This document shows positions 47,258 through 58,569 of a stretch of 64,000 bases of DNA, one piece after another (position 1 is the stretch's first letter; each line of letters starts with the position of its first letter). Below the pieces are notes generated by a model. That model saw only the letters and a list, made by a program, of their open reading frames with translations, was not told the origin of the DNA and searched no databases. Source of the DNA: Ziziphus jujuba (taxonomy: Eukaryota > Streptophyta > Magnoliopsida > Rosales > Rhamnaceae). The translations under genes and the position numbers were made by a program. The stretch spans positions 18,564,001 to 18,628,000 of the forward strand of contig NC_083388.1 of NCBI RefSeq assembly GCF_031755915.1. The letters are read 5' to 3'.

Positions 47258-48659
47258 TTAATCTTGGTGAATACTGTGGATTGCTGCATTGATGCTTTTA
47301 CAATCAAACTCCATGGTCTTCATCCAGTTCTCAAAGTCTCCAATTTCCTGCAACATGAACCCACCCAGAAGTCCATTTATAAACACATCCTATTTCTTCA
47401 ATTTAAATACCAGGAAGAAAAAGAGAAATCGTAGAAACACACACTGAAAAATACATGTTACGACCCAAAAATACATGTTATAACTTGCCGATGCATGGTG
47501 CACATCAAAATACACATAAATGAATTCGCAATTTCAATGCCAGTTATAACAACATCATCTTCAAAAGTGATAGGTGTTTGGATTTCCCAGTGATATTAAA
47601 CCATTCCATTTTCGTTTTTAACACAGCCTGTCTGCCCACAAGGTGATAAAGTAACATGGAGACTACTTGCTCATATCAACTAACTAGCAAAGGAGTAATC
47701 TCCCAACTGATCCTGAACTGTGCTTGTCATGAACCAGCTTCAGATAAGTTTTCTATGTTTCTCCAAGAAGCAATGAACACCACCTTTGTTTTTCCCACCT
47801 TTGTTTTTCCTCTCAAGTTTCAATTTTTTTCTTCAAATTCATCCCCTAGAATTCAATCCTATACTCAGTAAAACAATCTAAATAAGAAGATAATTATCTG
47901 CTAGCTTCTTTCCAGAACCCATTCACCAAAGCCGCCAAAGAGGCAAAATGCTATATAAAATTGAAACGTTTTTGTATTATCAAGCAAATGCACACATTGC
48001 AACCATTTTACAATTGGGACATTTTTTAACGAGCCAAACAGCATAATTTGCATTTCAAAAAAAAAAAAAAAAAAAAAACTATAATTATGTATATTTTTTA
48101 ACGAAAAAGAACCTTAACGGCGGTGTTAATAGCATGAGTGGCGGTGAGCCATTGATCGATCTGCTTCATGAATCGGGCAATGGAGGCCGCTAGAACCTGA
48201 ATTTCGAGCTCGATCCGCTTCTCGATAATGAAGCATTCCTGGACCCCACCATTCACGGCGTCCACCAACACATCCGAAACCCGCGATGCCTTCCTGATCG
48301 CCTCCTTCTTCGACTTCTCTGTACAAATTTTAATTCATATATAACATTAGAGCTTCACAGAAAAAAAAAAAAAAATCCAAAATTTTCTAAAAAATTTGAG
48401 ACTTTTTTTTTTCTGCGCATAAAATTTTAGCGAACTGAGGAAATCAATCACCGGTGAGTTAGCGGAGTCTGAGGGAGGAATTCTGATGATCGTGGAAGAG
48501 CTCGAGCAAAGAGGCTTCCAGACCACCAGGCTTTGCCTCGGATGAAGATGGCACGCGCCGCTGCGATCGGTGTTCCTGGATACATCCCCTGCGGGAGTGA
48601 TTGAATTTGAGCTTTGCTAATGAGGTGGCCGATTCCTCCTGACTCACTGAGAACAACAC
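47258..48659 (-). pseudogene. BLOS1 copy with premature stop (copy B)
   Basis: Exon 3 (47347-47258) and exon 2 (48318-48113) are open, with intact splice sites and sequence nearly identical to BLOS1 of copy A. Exon 1 (48659-48452) is damaged. The conserved LRLRE ends in TAA at 48461-48459 (GAA to TAA at the Glu codon). Compared with copy A there is also a 1-base loss and an 8-base loss, which together restore the distal frame. They remove the internal MYPGTPIT start from that frame: from it the reading goes AAARAIFIRGKAWW, which is not family sequence. A truncated product from a downstream Met cannot be excluded. As it stands, exon 1 cannot be joined in frame to exon 2. Confidence 0.85.
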
Positions 48660-51377
48660 CGCTCAACTTTTACGACGTCGTTTCACTGGCTCTCTCTGAA
48701 TGCACAATGGACCAATGGGTATGGGTAATGAGCGGGTTCTACTGGGTTATGGTGGAAAACATGTCAATCTAAAAGCCCATTCATCCTTCACTGGACACCG
48801 ATCTTGCTCTTTTAGTTCGAATTTTGATGTAATGGTTCAACTTTTTGCCGAAACTTAGTAAGCATGTAATTTGCTGATGAAGTTCTAATTATTAGTAAAC
48901 AAGAAAAGTTGTTTTGTATTCAAATAAATATTTTTACTTCTAAATTGTGGTCATTTCCATATGTGATGAAGATATTTGATAAAGATTTTTGCAAAATATT
49001 AGCTTGTCTATAGAATGATTAGATCTAATTATCTGTGTAAATCATAGGATATATAACTACTATAACTCCTCATAACTTATCTATCCTTTGATGTACATTT
49101 CAACTATTTACTATTATATATAACAAACAAAAAATAATATTTTTTTCCCATTAAAATTTTCATCTTAGCTAAAATTTCATAAAACACTAGACTTAAAATT
49201 AAATGTTGTGATTTCTGTTTCTTTCTCCTTCTTACTCTTTTAGGGGGAAAAAAGTTTATTTCAAACGGAGTATATCAATCTAATTTATGATTCTGTGTGC
49301 ATATATCAAGACTGTTTGGATAAGAAGAAAATAATGGTTATAGAAAAACAACTTTCAAGCACATAGGAAAACAAGGACAAAAATATCTGTTTATTCTATT
49401 CTTTATCTCTCTAATATTTCCCTCTTCACCGTTTCTTCACCTTGATCCCTTCTTTTCAAATTTTAAATTTGTTTTTCTTTGATTTGTCAACATTTGAACT
49501 TGGAAATTTAATACCTACATCTACTATACAAATAGCTGGTCTATCCCCTAAAGCCTAAAGGACTATTCAATTCAAAAATAATTATGTCCATATATAAATT
49601 TTGAATAATATTCCAAAAACTATACATATGGAACCTAATTTTGAATAAAAAAGTAGTTATTATATTTAATGTTAGGTGTTTTTCAAACTCATTTAAGTTC
49701 AAATAGTTATACGTACAGCCAAAGGCAAAATCAAAGGGAAAGAACACTTTGTTCTAGCTTCAGTCAAAACAATCGCTCTTAATAATTTTCTCCATTGGAA
49801 TTAATTAATTGATTTAATATTTTTTGATGATGGATCCAAGTCTTCAACATATTGGTCATAGGTCTTCATGAACATCACAATCTCACTATATATAACTATA
49901 TTTCTAATTAGTCCGTATATAATATATATATATATATAAACTTATATTCAATTATATATATATACATATTAATTGAGTTAGGTCGATTTAGTTAGAGTCT
50001 CATATTTCAAACTTTTTGAATTCCTTCCCCGAACATGATGTATGAAAAAGATTCCTATGCAATGATCAAGTTGGTGGAATAAGTTGTAGCCAATCTACTT
50101 CCAGCTACTACTACCAAATTAACGTAATATAATTCGTATGGATCATAAAATACACAGGAATTCCATATGATTTTTAATAATTATATATAAAAGATCTATC
50201 AATTTACAGTTACTCCATGAAATTAGTCATATTGTATATATGTAGCAAGCAAATTGGCAGATTCAGCATATACAATGTGTGTGTGTGTGTGTGTGTGTGT
50301 GGGAGTAAATAATTGGTAAACATGCATATTACTTAGTGGACATAGGCATACTCAATTATTATTGATATTAGTTGAAGCATGTTTACACAAATTTGAAATT
50401 AGTAGAATTAAAGGTAAACATGTGTTTGTCTCATGAGAGAAAAGGGCGTGTTGATGGGGATCTCAATCTATTGTGACGATGCATGCATGGCCCACCATGT
50501 TTCCATTCCAGACATTAATTGTTCTTCTGACATTTCCATTTCCTATCTGGCAGATGGCAGAGTATAAACCAGCTGGAGATGCTGACTGTAAAAGTTTCTT
50601 CGACATTTTCTATTTGTTCTTTTGACCGGCCTTTTCTCATATTGTTCTTGGCTGAACCGGCATTTTCTCTCATAGTGTTCTAAATGGAAAGCATCTTAAT
50701 GGAGCCCAACGCTTCTTATTAACTAATTAACACATTTAGGTGCATAATTTATCTGTATGCTTTTTTTTTTCCTTTTCTGATATATCATTATTGATATTCT
50801 GAAAGCTACGTTTTAATTTATAGTAATAAAATATATATGATAATTAAGTGACAAAAGGGTTGTTATATATTCATAGTTCACTAGATTTTTAGTTCTAAAT
50901 AATTAATTGAAATGTTATACATACAACTTGACAAATAATTCACCAAGTGTTATACATACAACTTAACAAATAATTAATCATGTCATTCGCCTTTATAAAT
51001 TGGAAAATAATTTCCAAAACAGTTCTAATATAAATGTATATCTAAATATATTATCAGAAGTTATCTTAAAAAAATCAGTAGTGTGAAAAGGAATTCAATT
51101 ATATTTTGAATCGATAAGAGCCAAAATAATGCTTTTTGAACATTTGAATATATGTGCATCTCTTAATCAAATTATAATAGATAGACAAGATCCAAGATCA
51201 ATTGCATATTATATATACATACATTTATATATATATATATATATATGAAAAGTTGTTATTGTAGTTAAAGTCGGATACCATATGATAGGCAATATCCGAT
51301 CATAGTTATCAAATCCGCATAATCTGTAACATCTGACGACTATGTATGGGTGGATTTAGTTAAAGTCTAGGAGGGCA
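48660..51377. other. Intergenic sequence of copy B, no gene recognised
   Basis: Colinear with 31865-34670 of copy A. It contains (AT)n at 49920-49937 and (GT)n at 50275-50300. No foldback element is present at the site matching 34354-34517. An extra ~80 bp at about 50761-50845 is absent in copy A. Confidence 0.6.
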
Positions 51378-51423
51378 AGTGCCCCCCTCAATTTTATTTT
51401 TTAATATTTATGGAAGGATATCA

Positions 51424-52284
51424 CGGGTATGAATGCGGAGCTGCCATATGCCAAAATCAAGTTTCTAAAACTCTCTGGAATATGCAACTGTGTTACTCTC
51501 TACCTGAAAAACACTACGTGAGGTACATGCAACATCACTTGACGTTAGAAGGTTGACATTGAGCCCTGTGTTCCTGGATCCGGTGAACACAGATCCGGTG
51601 CCTGAAGCTGGGAGCAGTTCCCTGTCATTGCTGCAGAATCTTCCTTTCTCATCTTTGGAGGATCTTCTACCATTGGAAACTGAGACAAATCCCGTGGCAC
51701 CATGGATGACTCTGAACAACCAACAGGAATCTGATACTAAGACAAATACAGTGGCAGTGGCACCTCCGACTCACAACCACCCAACGCCATCTCAGGAGCA
51801 AATTTTGGATGCGTTGGCAAGGGAGAATCTACCGCAACAATTGGAAACTGCCTAGGAACCACATGTTCTGATTCCCGTTCCCCCTTCATCGATACCAGAG
51901 CACTTCTTCTACACAGATTATTGGGAGAATCTCATAAGCCCAACAGTAAGCTCAAACCAAGAGGACACAAGCTCAAACCCAGGAGAGTAAGAAGAAATAT
52001 TAGTTAGTTTTTGTAGCAAGTTCATCCTTTTTTTTTTATAGCCAAACTTTCACCAGATAAAGCTCTTTTGTGGCTCTATTTCTAATCTCTCTATGGGTGT
52101 TTTTTTTTTTCTTTTTTGTGCTTAACCCACCTCTTTTGTAAGTTTACGTGATAAACTTTTGTTATTATTATCTTTTTTCCCCAAGAATCTCATGGAGGAA
52201 GTGTCTACACATGTTGATGCATTACATGCTATGAACTTCATGTCGGACAGAGCTGTGGTTGGATCGATGTTGTCATTACGAAAG
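51424..52284 (+). pseudogene. Inverted partial copies of the array unit (plus-strand orientation)
   Basis: The plus strand carries the back half of a unit (51424-51985): GYHGYECGAAICQ, WNMQLCYSLPEKHYVRYMQH, a frame break, then LDPVNTDPVPEAGSSSLSLL, EQILDALARENLPQQLETA with an in-frame TAG, and SSNPGE then TAA. After a spacer resembling those between minus-strand units, the start of another unit follows (from about 52187: NLMEEVSTHVDALHAMNFMS to RKVWN). At about 52284 the sequence switches within a few bases to the minus-strand orientation. Both pieces carry disabling changes. Confidence 0.75.
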
Positions 52285-52862
52285 GTGTGGAACTGTGATA
52301 GGTCTACCTCTCTTTCTATGCCTCCTTTTGGATCATATTGGAAGATCTTCAAGCTTTGCACTGCCATCATTCTTCAACAATTTGTCATATCGTAATGTAG
52401 AAAAATGATCTCATCCTAGTTACCTTCCCTTAAACACTGCTGGTAAGAAGTAGAAATATTTCGTACGGTTGGAGATGAACTCTCTGATCACCTTCACAGA
52501 GACTCACATGTTAAATCCGGTAGCATTTTTATCAGTAATAGCATCAACATACTTTTGAAAATTTAAAAATTGTTGCTTTTGTTCATGGGTCACTGTGGCG
52601 AGGTTATTCGACCAATTGCTAAGACAAGATTCTTTCAATTCGATTGTGAAACCATCAGCATCCCTCATATCCTAGAAGTCCTCTCTAAACCTGTGTATAA
52701 ACATAAAAATCCCCAGCTTGAGTTGTAGGTGCTCCTTCACTTCGTTAAACGAGTTCCACGCCTTCTGTAATGCGAACATCGATCCAGCCACAACTCTGTC
52801 CAACGCGAAGTTCATAGCATGAAATGCATCAACATTTGCAGACACTTCCTCCATGAGATTCC
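52285..52862 (-). pseudogene. Array unit 5, truncated at the inversion junction
   Basis: The minus-strand unit begins NLMEEVSANVDAFHAMNFAL and SMFALQKAWNSFNEVKEHLQ, then FMFIHRFREDF with a stop (TAG) in place of the Gln seen in sister copies. It continues through the IREFISN-type segment to about RKRGRPIT and ends at the orientation switch near 52285. It therefore lacks the whole C-terminal part. Not functional as read. Confidence 0.75.
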
Positions 52863-53058
52863 TGGGGGAAAAATAAAATAATAACAAAAGGTTATCACGT
52901 AAACTTACAAAAGAGGTGGGTTAAGCAAAAACAAAAAAAGAAAAAAAAACCCCACAGAGATATTAGAAACAGAGCCATAAGAGAGCTTTGTCCAGTGAAA
53001 GATTCACCTTTAAAAAAAATAAGATGAACTTGTTATAACAACTAACTAATATTTCTTT

Positions 53059-54159
53059 TTACTCTCCTGAGTTTAGGCTTGTGTCCTCTAGGTTTGAGCT
53101 TACTGTATAGGTTACGGGGCTCTCCCAATAATCTGTGCTGAAGAAGTGCTTCGCTATCGATGAAGGGGGAACGGGAATGAGAACATACAGTCTCTCGGCA
53201 GTTTCGAATTGTTGCAGCAGATCCTCCCTTGCCAACGTATCCAACATCTGCTCCTGAGGAGACATTGGGTTGTTGTGAGTTGCAGGTGCAAATGCCACTG
53301 TATTTGTCTTAGTTTCAGATTCTTGTGGGTTGTTCAAAGTCCTTTGTGGTGCCACAGAATTTGTCTCAGTTTTCCATGGCAGAAGATCCTCCAAAGATGA
53401 GACGGGAAGATTCTGCAGCAATGACAGGGAACTGTTCCCAGCTTCCGGCACTAGATCCACCTCACATTGTGTTTCTCCAGGGAGAGAGTAACACAGTTGC
53501 ATGTTCCAGTGAGTTCGAGAAACTCGATTTCACCATATGGCAGCTCTCCATTCATACCCGTGATATACTTCTATAGTTACATTCTCTCGTGGAGTGATAG
53601 GTTTACCTCTCTTTCTACACCTCCTCACGGATGACATTTGAAGATTTTCTACCCTTGCACTATCATCATTCTCCAGCAATTTGTCATATTGTATCCTACA
53701 AAAGTCATCTCTTCCTGGTTTTCTTCCCTTAAACACCACTGGCAAGAAGTAGAAATATTTCTTACCATTGGAGATGAACTCTCTGATCGCCTCCACAGAG
53801 ACACCCATCCTAAATCCTGTGGCATTTTTGTCAATAATAGCATCAACTAACTTTTGAAAGTTTAAAAATTGTTGCTGCTCTTCGTGGGTCACTCTGGTAA
53901 GGTTAATCGATCAGTTTCTAAGACAGGATTCTTTCAGTTCAGTTGTGAAACCATCAGCATCCCCCATACCCTGGAAGTCCTCTCTAAACTTGTATATAAA
54001 TTTCAAAATCCCCAACTTGTGCTGTAGGTGGTCTTTCTCTTGATTAAACGAGTTCCACACCTTTCATAATGCCAACATCGATCCAACCACAACTCTATCT
54101 GACATGAAGTTCATAGCATGTAATGCACCAACATGTGTAGACATTTCCTCCATGAGATT
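53059..54159 (-). pseudogene. Array unit 4 of an unrecognised gene family
   Basis: The minus-strand unit opens after an acceptor-like CCCCCAAG at 54159. Its first segment (NLMEEMSTHVGALHAMNFMS, then SMLAL) contains breaks. A long open middle follows at 53530-53892: HEEQQQFLNFQKLVDAIIDK, IREFISNGKKYFYFLPVVFK, GRKPGRDDFC, RKRGKPITPRENVTIEVYHG, YEWRAAIW then TGA. A separate open stretch at 53059-53502 holds WNMQLCYSLP joined in frame to VPEAGNSSLSLLQNLP and a Pro/Ser/Thr/Gln-rich tail ending NSGE. Here the join between the two segments is shortened, which puts them in one frame, unlike sister copies. Function not recognised; see the array finding for a weak NAC-like idea. Confidence 0.7.
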
Positions 54160-54343
54160 CTTGGGGGAAAAGATAATAATAACAAAAGGTTACCACAAAA
54201 ACTTACAAAAGAGGTGGGTTAAGCGCAAAAAAAACACCCATAGAGAGATTAGAAATAGAGCCACAAGAGAGCTTTGTTCAGTGAAAGTTTGGCTATAAAA
54301 AAAAAAAGATGAACTTGCTACAAAAGCTAACTAATATTTCTTT

Positions 54344-55495
54344 TTACTCCCCTGGGTTTGGGCTTGTGTCCTCTGGGTTTGAGCTTACTGTTGGGCTTAT
54401 GGGGTTCTCCCAATAATGTGTGTAGAAGAAGCACTATGGTATCGATAAAGGGGGAACGGGAATCAGAACATGTGGTCCCTTGGCAGTTTTTGATTGTTGC
54501 GGCAGATTCTCCTTTGGCAAAGCTTCCAACATCTGCTCTTAAGGTGGTGTTTGGTGGTTTTGAGTCGGAGATACCACTGCCATTGTATTTGTCTCAGTTT
54601 CAGATTCCTGTGGGTTGTTCAGAGTCATCTATGGTGCCACGGGATTTGTCTCAGTTTCCAAGGGTAGAAGATCTTCCAAAGATGGGAAGGGAAAATTCTA
54701 CAGCAATGACAGAGAACTATTCCTAGCTTCCGGTACCGGATCCACGTCCACAGGGCTCAATGTCAACCTTCTAATGTCAAGTGATATTGCATGTACCTCA
54801 CGTAGTATTTTTCAGGTAGAGAGTAACACAGTTGCATGTTCCAGTGAGTTTGAGAAATCCGGATTTGGCATATGGCAGCTCTCCATTCATACCTGTGATA
54901 TACTTCCACAATTACATTCTCTCGTAGAGTGATAGGTCTACCTCTCTTTCTATGCCTCCTCATGGATGATATTGGAAGATCTTCAAGCTTTGCACAACCA
55001 TCATTACCCAGCAATTTGTCATATCGTAACGTACAAAAATGATCTCATCCTAGTTACCATCCCTTAAACACCGGTGGTAAGAAGTAGAAATATTTCGTAC
55101 GGTTGGAGATGAACTCTCTGATCACCTTCACAGAGACTCCCATGTTAAATCCGGTAGCATTTTTATCAGTAATAGCATCAACATACTTTTGAAAATCTAA
55201 AAATTGTTGCTTTTGTTCATGGGTCACTGTGGTGAGGTTATTCGACCAGTTGCTAAGATAGGATTCTTTCAATTCGATTGTGAAACCATCAGCATCCCTC
55301 ATATCCTGGAAGTTCTTTCTAAACCTATGTATAAACATAAAAATCCCCAGCTTGAGTTATAGGTGCTCCTTCACTTCGTTAAACGAGTTCCACACCTTTT
55401 GTAATGCTAACATCGATCCAGCCACAACTCTGTCCGACGTGAAGTTTATGGCATGTAATGCATCAACATTTGCAGACACTTCTTCCATGAGATTC
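54344..55495 (-). pseudogene. Array unit 3 of the unrecognised family
   Basis: This minus-strand unit has the acceptor-like end CCCCCAG at 55496. Open pieces cover 55338-55054 (FIHRFRKNFQDMRDADGFTI, KESYLSNWSNNLTTV, KYVDAITDKNATGFNMGVSV, FLPPVFKGW then a stop) and 55014-54763 (DKLL-type text, RKRGRPITLRENVIVEVYHR, YEWRAAICQIRISQTHWNMQ, YMQYHLTLEG then a stop). The C-terminal tail (54720-54344) has stops and frame changes but still ends NPGE-TAA. In this copy the codon after AAIC is CAA (Gln) rather than the TGA found in units 2 and 4. Confidence 0.7.
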
Positions 55496-55695
55496 CTGGG
55501 GGAAAAAGAAAATAATAACAAAATATTATCACGTAAACTTACAAAAGAGATGGGTTAAGCTAAAAAAAAAAAAAAAAAAAAACACCCACAGAGATATTAA
55601 AAACAGAGCCATAAGAGAGCTTTGTCCAGTTAAAGATTCACCTTAAAAAAAAAAAAAAAGATGAACTTGCTACAAAAACTAACTAATATTTCTTT

Positions 55696-56847
55696 TTACT
55701 CTCCTGGGTTTAGGCTGGTGTCCTCTAGGTTTGAGCTTACTGTATAGGTTACGGGGTTCTCCCAATAATCTGTGCTGAAGTATTGCTTTGCTATCGATGA
55801 AGGGGGAACGGGAATCAGAACATATGGTCCCTCGGCAGTTTCGAATTGTTGCAGCAGATCTTCCCTTGCTAACGTATCCAACATCTGCTCCGGAGGAGGC
55901 ATTGGGTTGTTGTGAGTCGGAGGTCCAAGTGCCACTGTATTTGTTTTAGTTTCAGATTCTTGTGGGTTGTTCAGAGTCCTTTGTGATGCCACGGAATTTG
56001 TCTCCGTTTTCAATGGCAGAAGATCCTCCAAAGATGAGACGGGAAGATTCTGCAGCAATGACAGGGAACTGTTCCCAGCTTCCGGCACCATATCCATGTT
56101 CACAGGGTTCAATATCAACCTTCTAATGTCTGGTGACGTTGCATGCACCTCACATCATGTTTCTTCAGGGAGAGAGTAACACAGTTGCATGTTCCCGTGA
56201 GTTTGAGAAACTCGATTTCACCATATGGCAGCTCTCCATTCATACCCTTGATATACTTCTATAGTTACATTCTCTCGTGGAGTGATAGGTTTACCTCTCT
56301 TTCTACGCCTCCTCACGGATGATATTTGAAGATTTTCTACCTTTGCACTATCATCATTCTCCAGCAATTTGTCATATCGCACCCTACAAAAGTCATCTCT
56401 TCCTGGTTTCCTTCCCTCAAACACCACTGGTAAGAAGTAGAAATATTTCTTACCATTGGAGATGAACTCTCTGATCTCCTCCACATAGACACCCATCCTA
56501 AATCCTGTGGCGTTTTTGTCAATAATAGCATCAACTAACTTTTAAAAATTTAAAAATTGTTACTGCTCTTCGTGGGTCACTGTGGCAAGGTTAATTGATC
56601 ATTTTCTAAGATAGGATTCTTTCAGTTCAGTTGTGAAACCATTAGCATCTCCCATACCCTGGAAGTCCTCTCTAAACTTGTCTATAAATTTCAAAATCCA
56701 TAACTTGAGTTGTAGGTGGTCTTTCTCTTCATTAAACGAGTTCCGCACCTTTCATAATGCCAACATCGATCCAGCCACAACTCTATCCGACATGAAGTTC
56801 ATAGCTTGTAATGCACCAACATGTGTAGACACTTCCTTCATGAGATT
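55696..56847 (-). pseudogene. Array unit 2 of the unrecognised family
   Basis: The minus-strand unit starts after CCCCAAG at 56848 with NLMKEVSTHVGALQAMNFMS. 56496-56218 is open (MGVYVEEIREFISNGKKYFY, GRKPGRDDFCRVRYDKLLEN, VRRRRKRGKPITPRENVTIE, GYEWRAAIW then TGA). 56148-55696 is open (DIRRLILNPVNMDMVPEAGN, a Pro/Thr/Gln-rich tail, SSIAKQYFSTDYWENPVTYT, NPGE-TAA). It is the least damaged copy in its C-terminal half. The TGA after AAIW and a stop in the 5' third argue against one continuous protein. Confidence 0.7.
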
Positions 56848-57029
56848 CTTGGGGAGAAAGATAATAATAACAAAATGTTACCACAAAAACTTACAAAAGA
56901 GGTTGGTTAAGCTAAAAAAAAACACTCGTTGAGAGATTAGAAATAGAGCCACAAGAGAGCTTTGTCCAGTGAAATTTTGGCTATAAAAAAAAAGATGAAC
57001 TTGCTACAAAAACTAACTAATATTTCTTT

Positions 57030-58113
57030 TTACTCTCCTGGGTTTAGGCTTATGTCCTCTGGGTTTGAGCTTACTGTTGGGCTTATGGGGTTCTCCCAAT
57101 AATCTGTGTAGAAGAAGCGCTCTAGTATCGATGAAGGGGGAAGGAGAATCAGAACATGTGGTCCCTTGGCAGTTTCTGATTGTTGCGGTAGATTCTCCTT
57201 TGCCAAAGCATCCAACATATGCTCTTAAGGTGGTGTTGGGTGGTTGTGAGTCGGAGGTACCACTGCCACTCTATTTGTCTCAATTTCAGATTCCTGTGGG
57301 TTGTTCAGAGTCATCTGTGGTGCCATGGAATTTGTCTCAGTTTCCAATGGTAGAAGATCCTCCGAAGATGGGAAGGGAAGATTTTGTAGCAATGACAGGT
57401 TACTGTTCCCAACTTCCGGCAACGGATCCACGTCCTTAGGGTCCAATGTCAACCTCCTGATGTTAGATTATTTTGCATGTACCTCATGTAGTGTTTCTCC
57501 AGGTCAACAGTAACAGAGTTGCATGTTCCAGTGAGTTTGAGAAACCCAATTTCGATATGTGGCAGCTCTCCATTCCTTCTCGTAATATACTTTCGTAGTT
57601 ACATTCTCTCTGGAAGTGCCAAGTGGTCTACTGACCTTCTCAGGGATGATATTGTCAGATCTTCTACCATTGCGCTGCCATCTCTTCCTGGTTGCCTTCC
57701 CTCAAACACCACTGGTAAGAAGTAGAAATATTTCTTACCGTTGGAGATGAACTCTCTGATCACCTTCACAGAGACTCCCATCTTAAATTATGTAGCATTT
57801 TTGTCAGTAATAGCATTAAAAATTGTTGCTGCTCTTCATGGATCACTATGGTGACGTTAATCAACCAGTTTCTAATACTCGATTCTTTCAGTACAGCTGT
57901 GAAACCATCAGCATCCCGCATACCTTACAAGTCCTCTCTAAAACTGTGTATAAATTTAAAAATCCTCAGCTTGAGCTGTAGGTGCTCCTGCACTTCATTA
58001 AACGAGTTCCGCACCTTTCGTAATGCCAACATTGATCCAACCACACCTTTGTCGGAGATGAAGTTCATCGCATGTAATGCATCAACATGTGCAGACACTT
58101 CTTCCATGAGATT
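57030..58113 (-). pseudogene. Array unit 1 (outermost, nearest the 5' exons)
   Basis: The minus-strand unit starts after a good acceptor CCCCCAG at 58114. Its first open segment is NLMEEVSAHVDALHAMNFIS, SDKGVVGSMLALRKVRNSFN and LKLRIFKFIHSFREDL, then a stop where sister copies have QDMRDADG. Further pieces are MGVSVKVIREFISNGKKYFY with an internal deletion of the GRDDFC...YDKLL part (57781-57599), and 57452-57030 (DPKDVDPLPEVGNSNLSLLQ to SSNPEDISLNPGE-TAA). If any unit belonged to a transcribed gene it would be this one, because of the exon-like sequences upstream. As read it is interrupted. Confidence 0.65.
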
Positions 58114-58219
58114 CTGGGGGAAAAAGAAAATAATAACAAAAGGTTATCACGTAAATTTACAAAATTAAAACGTACATTTCAACAATATGGAAAAAGCTAT
58201 ATGTCAAAGATTTCATAAA

Positions 58220-58560
58220 AGCATGGAAAAATTGCTACATACATCCTTGAGATATTTGTTCATGGAGTCGATAGGTTCCTCCACCGTCAATAGCTCTAGG
58301 TTCTCCATATCTAAAAATTTAACATCAGAGAAAAGATTTTAACTCTTAAACACAGGTAAACGCATAATATACTTTGATCTTGTCCACTATGACCCATAAT
58401 CTTTGCAAGCAATTAAAAATTAATAGTTGAAAGTCAATCTATACCAGTTTTGTCGCAAATTTCTTGGACTTCTTTTGTAATTTTCCCCCTTTTGCTTCTG
58501 AATCACTTTTACCCTTACCTTTAATTTGCCTCAATCGACTTTCTAGTCTTCTCAAGGACT
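58220..58560 (-). pseudogene. 5' exon-like sequence of the array gene
   Basis: Two coding-looking blocks lie upstream of unit 1 on the minus strand. The first (about 58552-58448) reads SLRRLESRLRQIKGKGKSDS, EAKGGKLQKKSKKFATKL and then GT; it is Lys-rich and low in hydrophobics. The second (about 58309-58242) reads MENLELLTVEEPIDSMNKYL-KD and then GTATGT, after an acceptor TTTTTAG. It would splice in phase 0 to NLMEEV of unit 1. The first block does not join the second in frame by the simplest splice, so either translation starts at MENLEL or my boundary is wrong. These blocks do not recur before the other units. Confidence 0.45.
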
Positions 58561-58569
58561 ACCTAAGCT

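Noticed and set aside
51360..51420. GGAGGGCAAGTGCCCCCCTC at the left edge of the insertion as a transposon terminus
   Set aside because: No inverted counterpart or target duplication could be found at the right edge near 59812.
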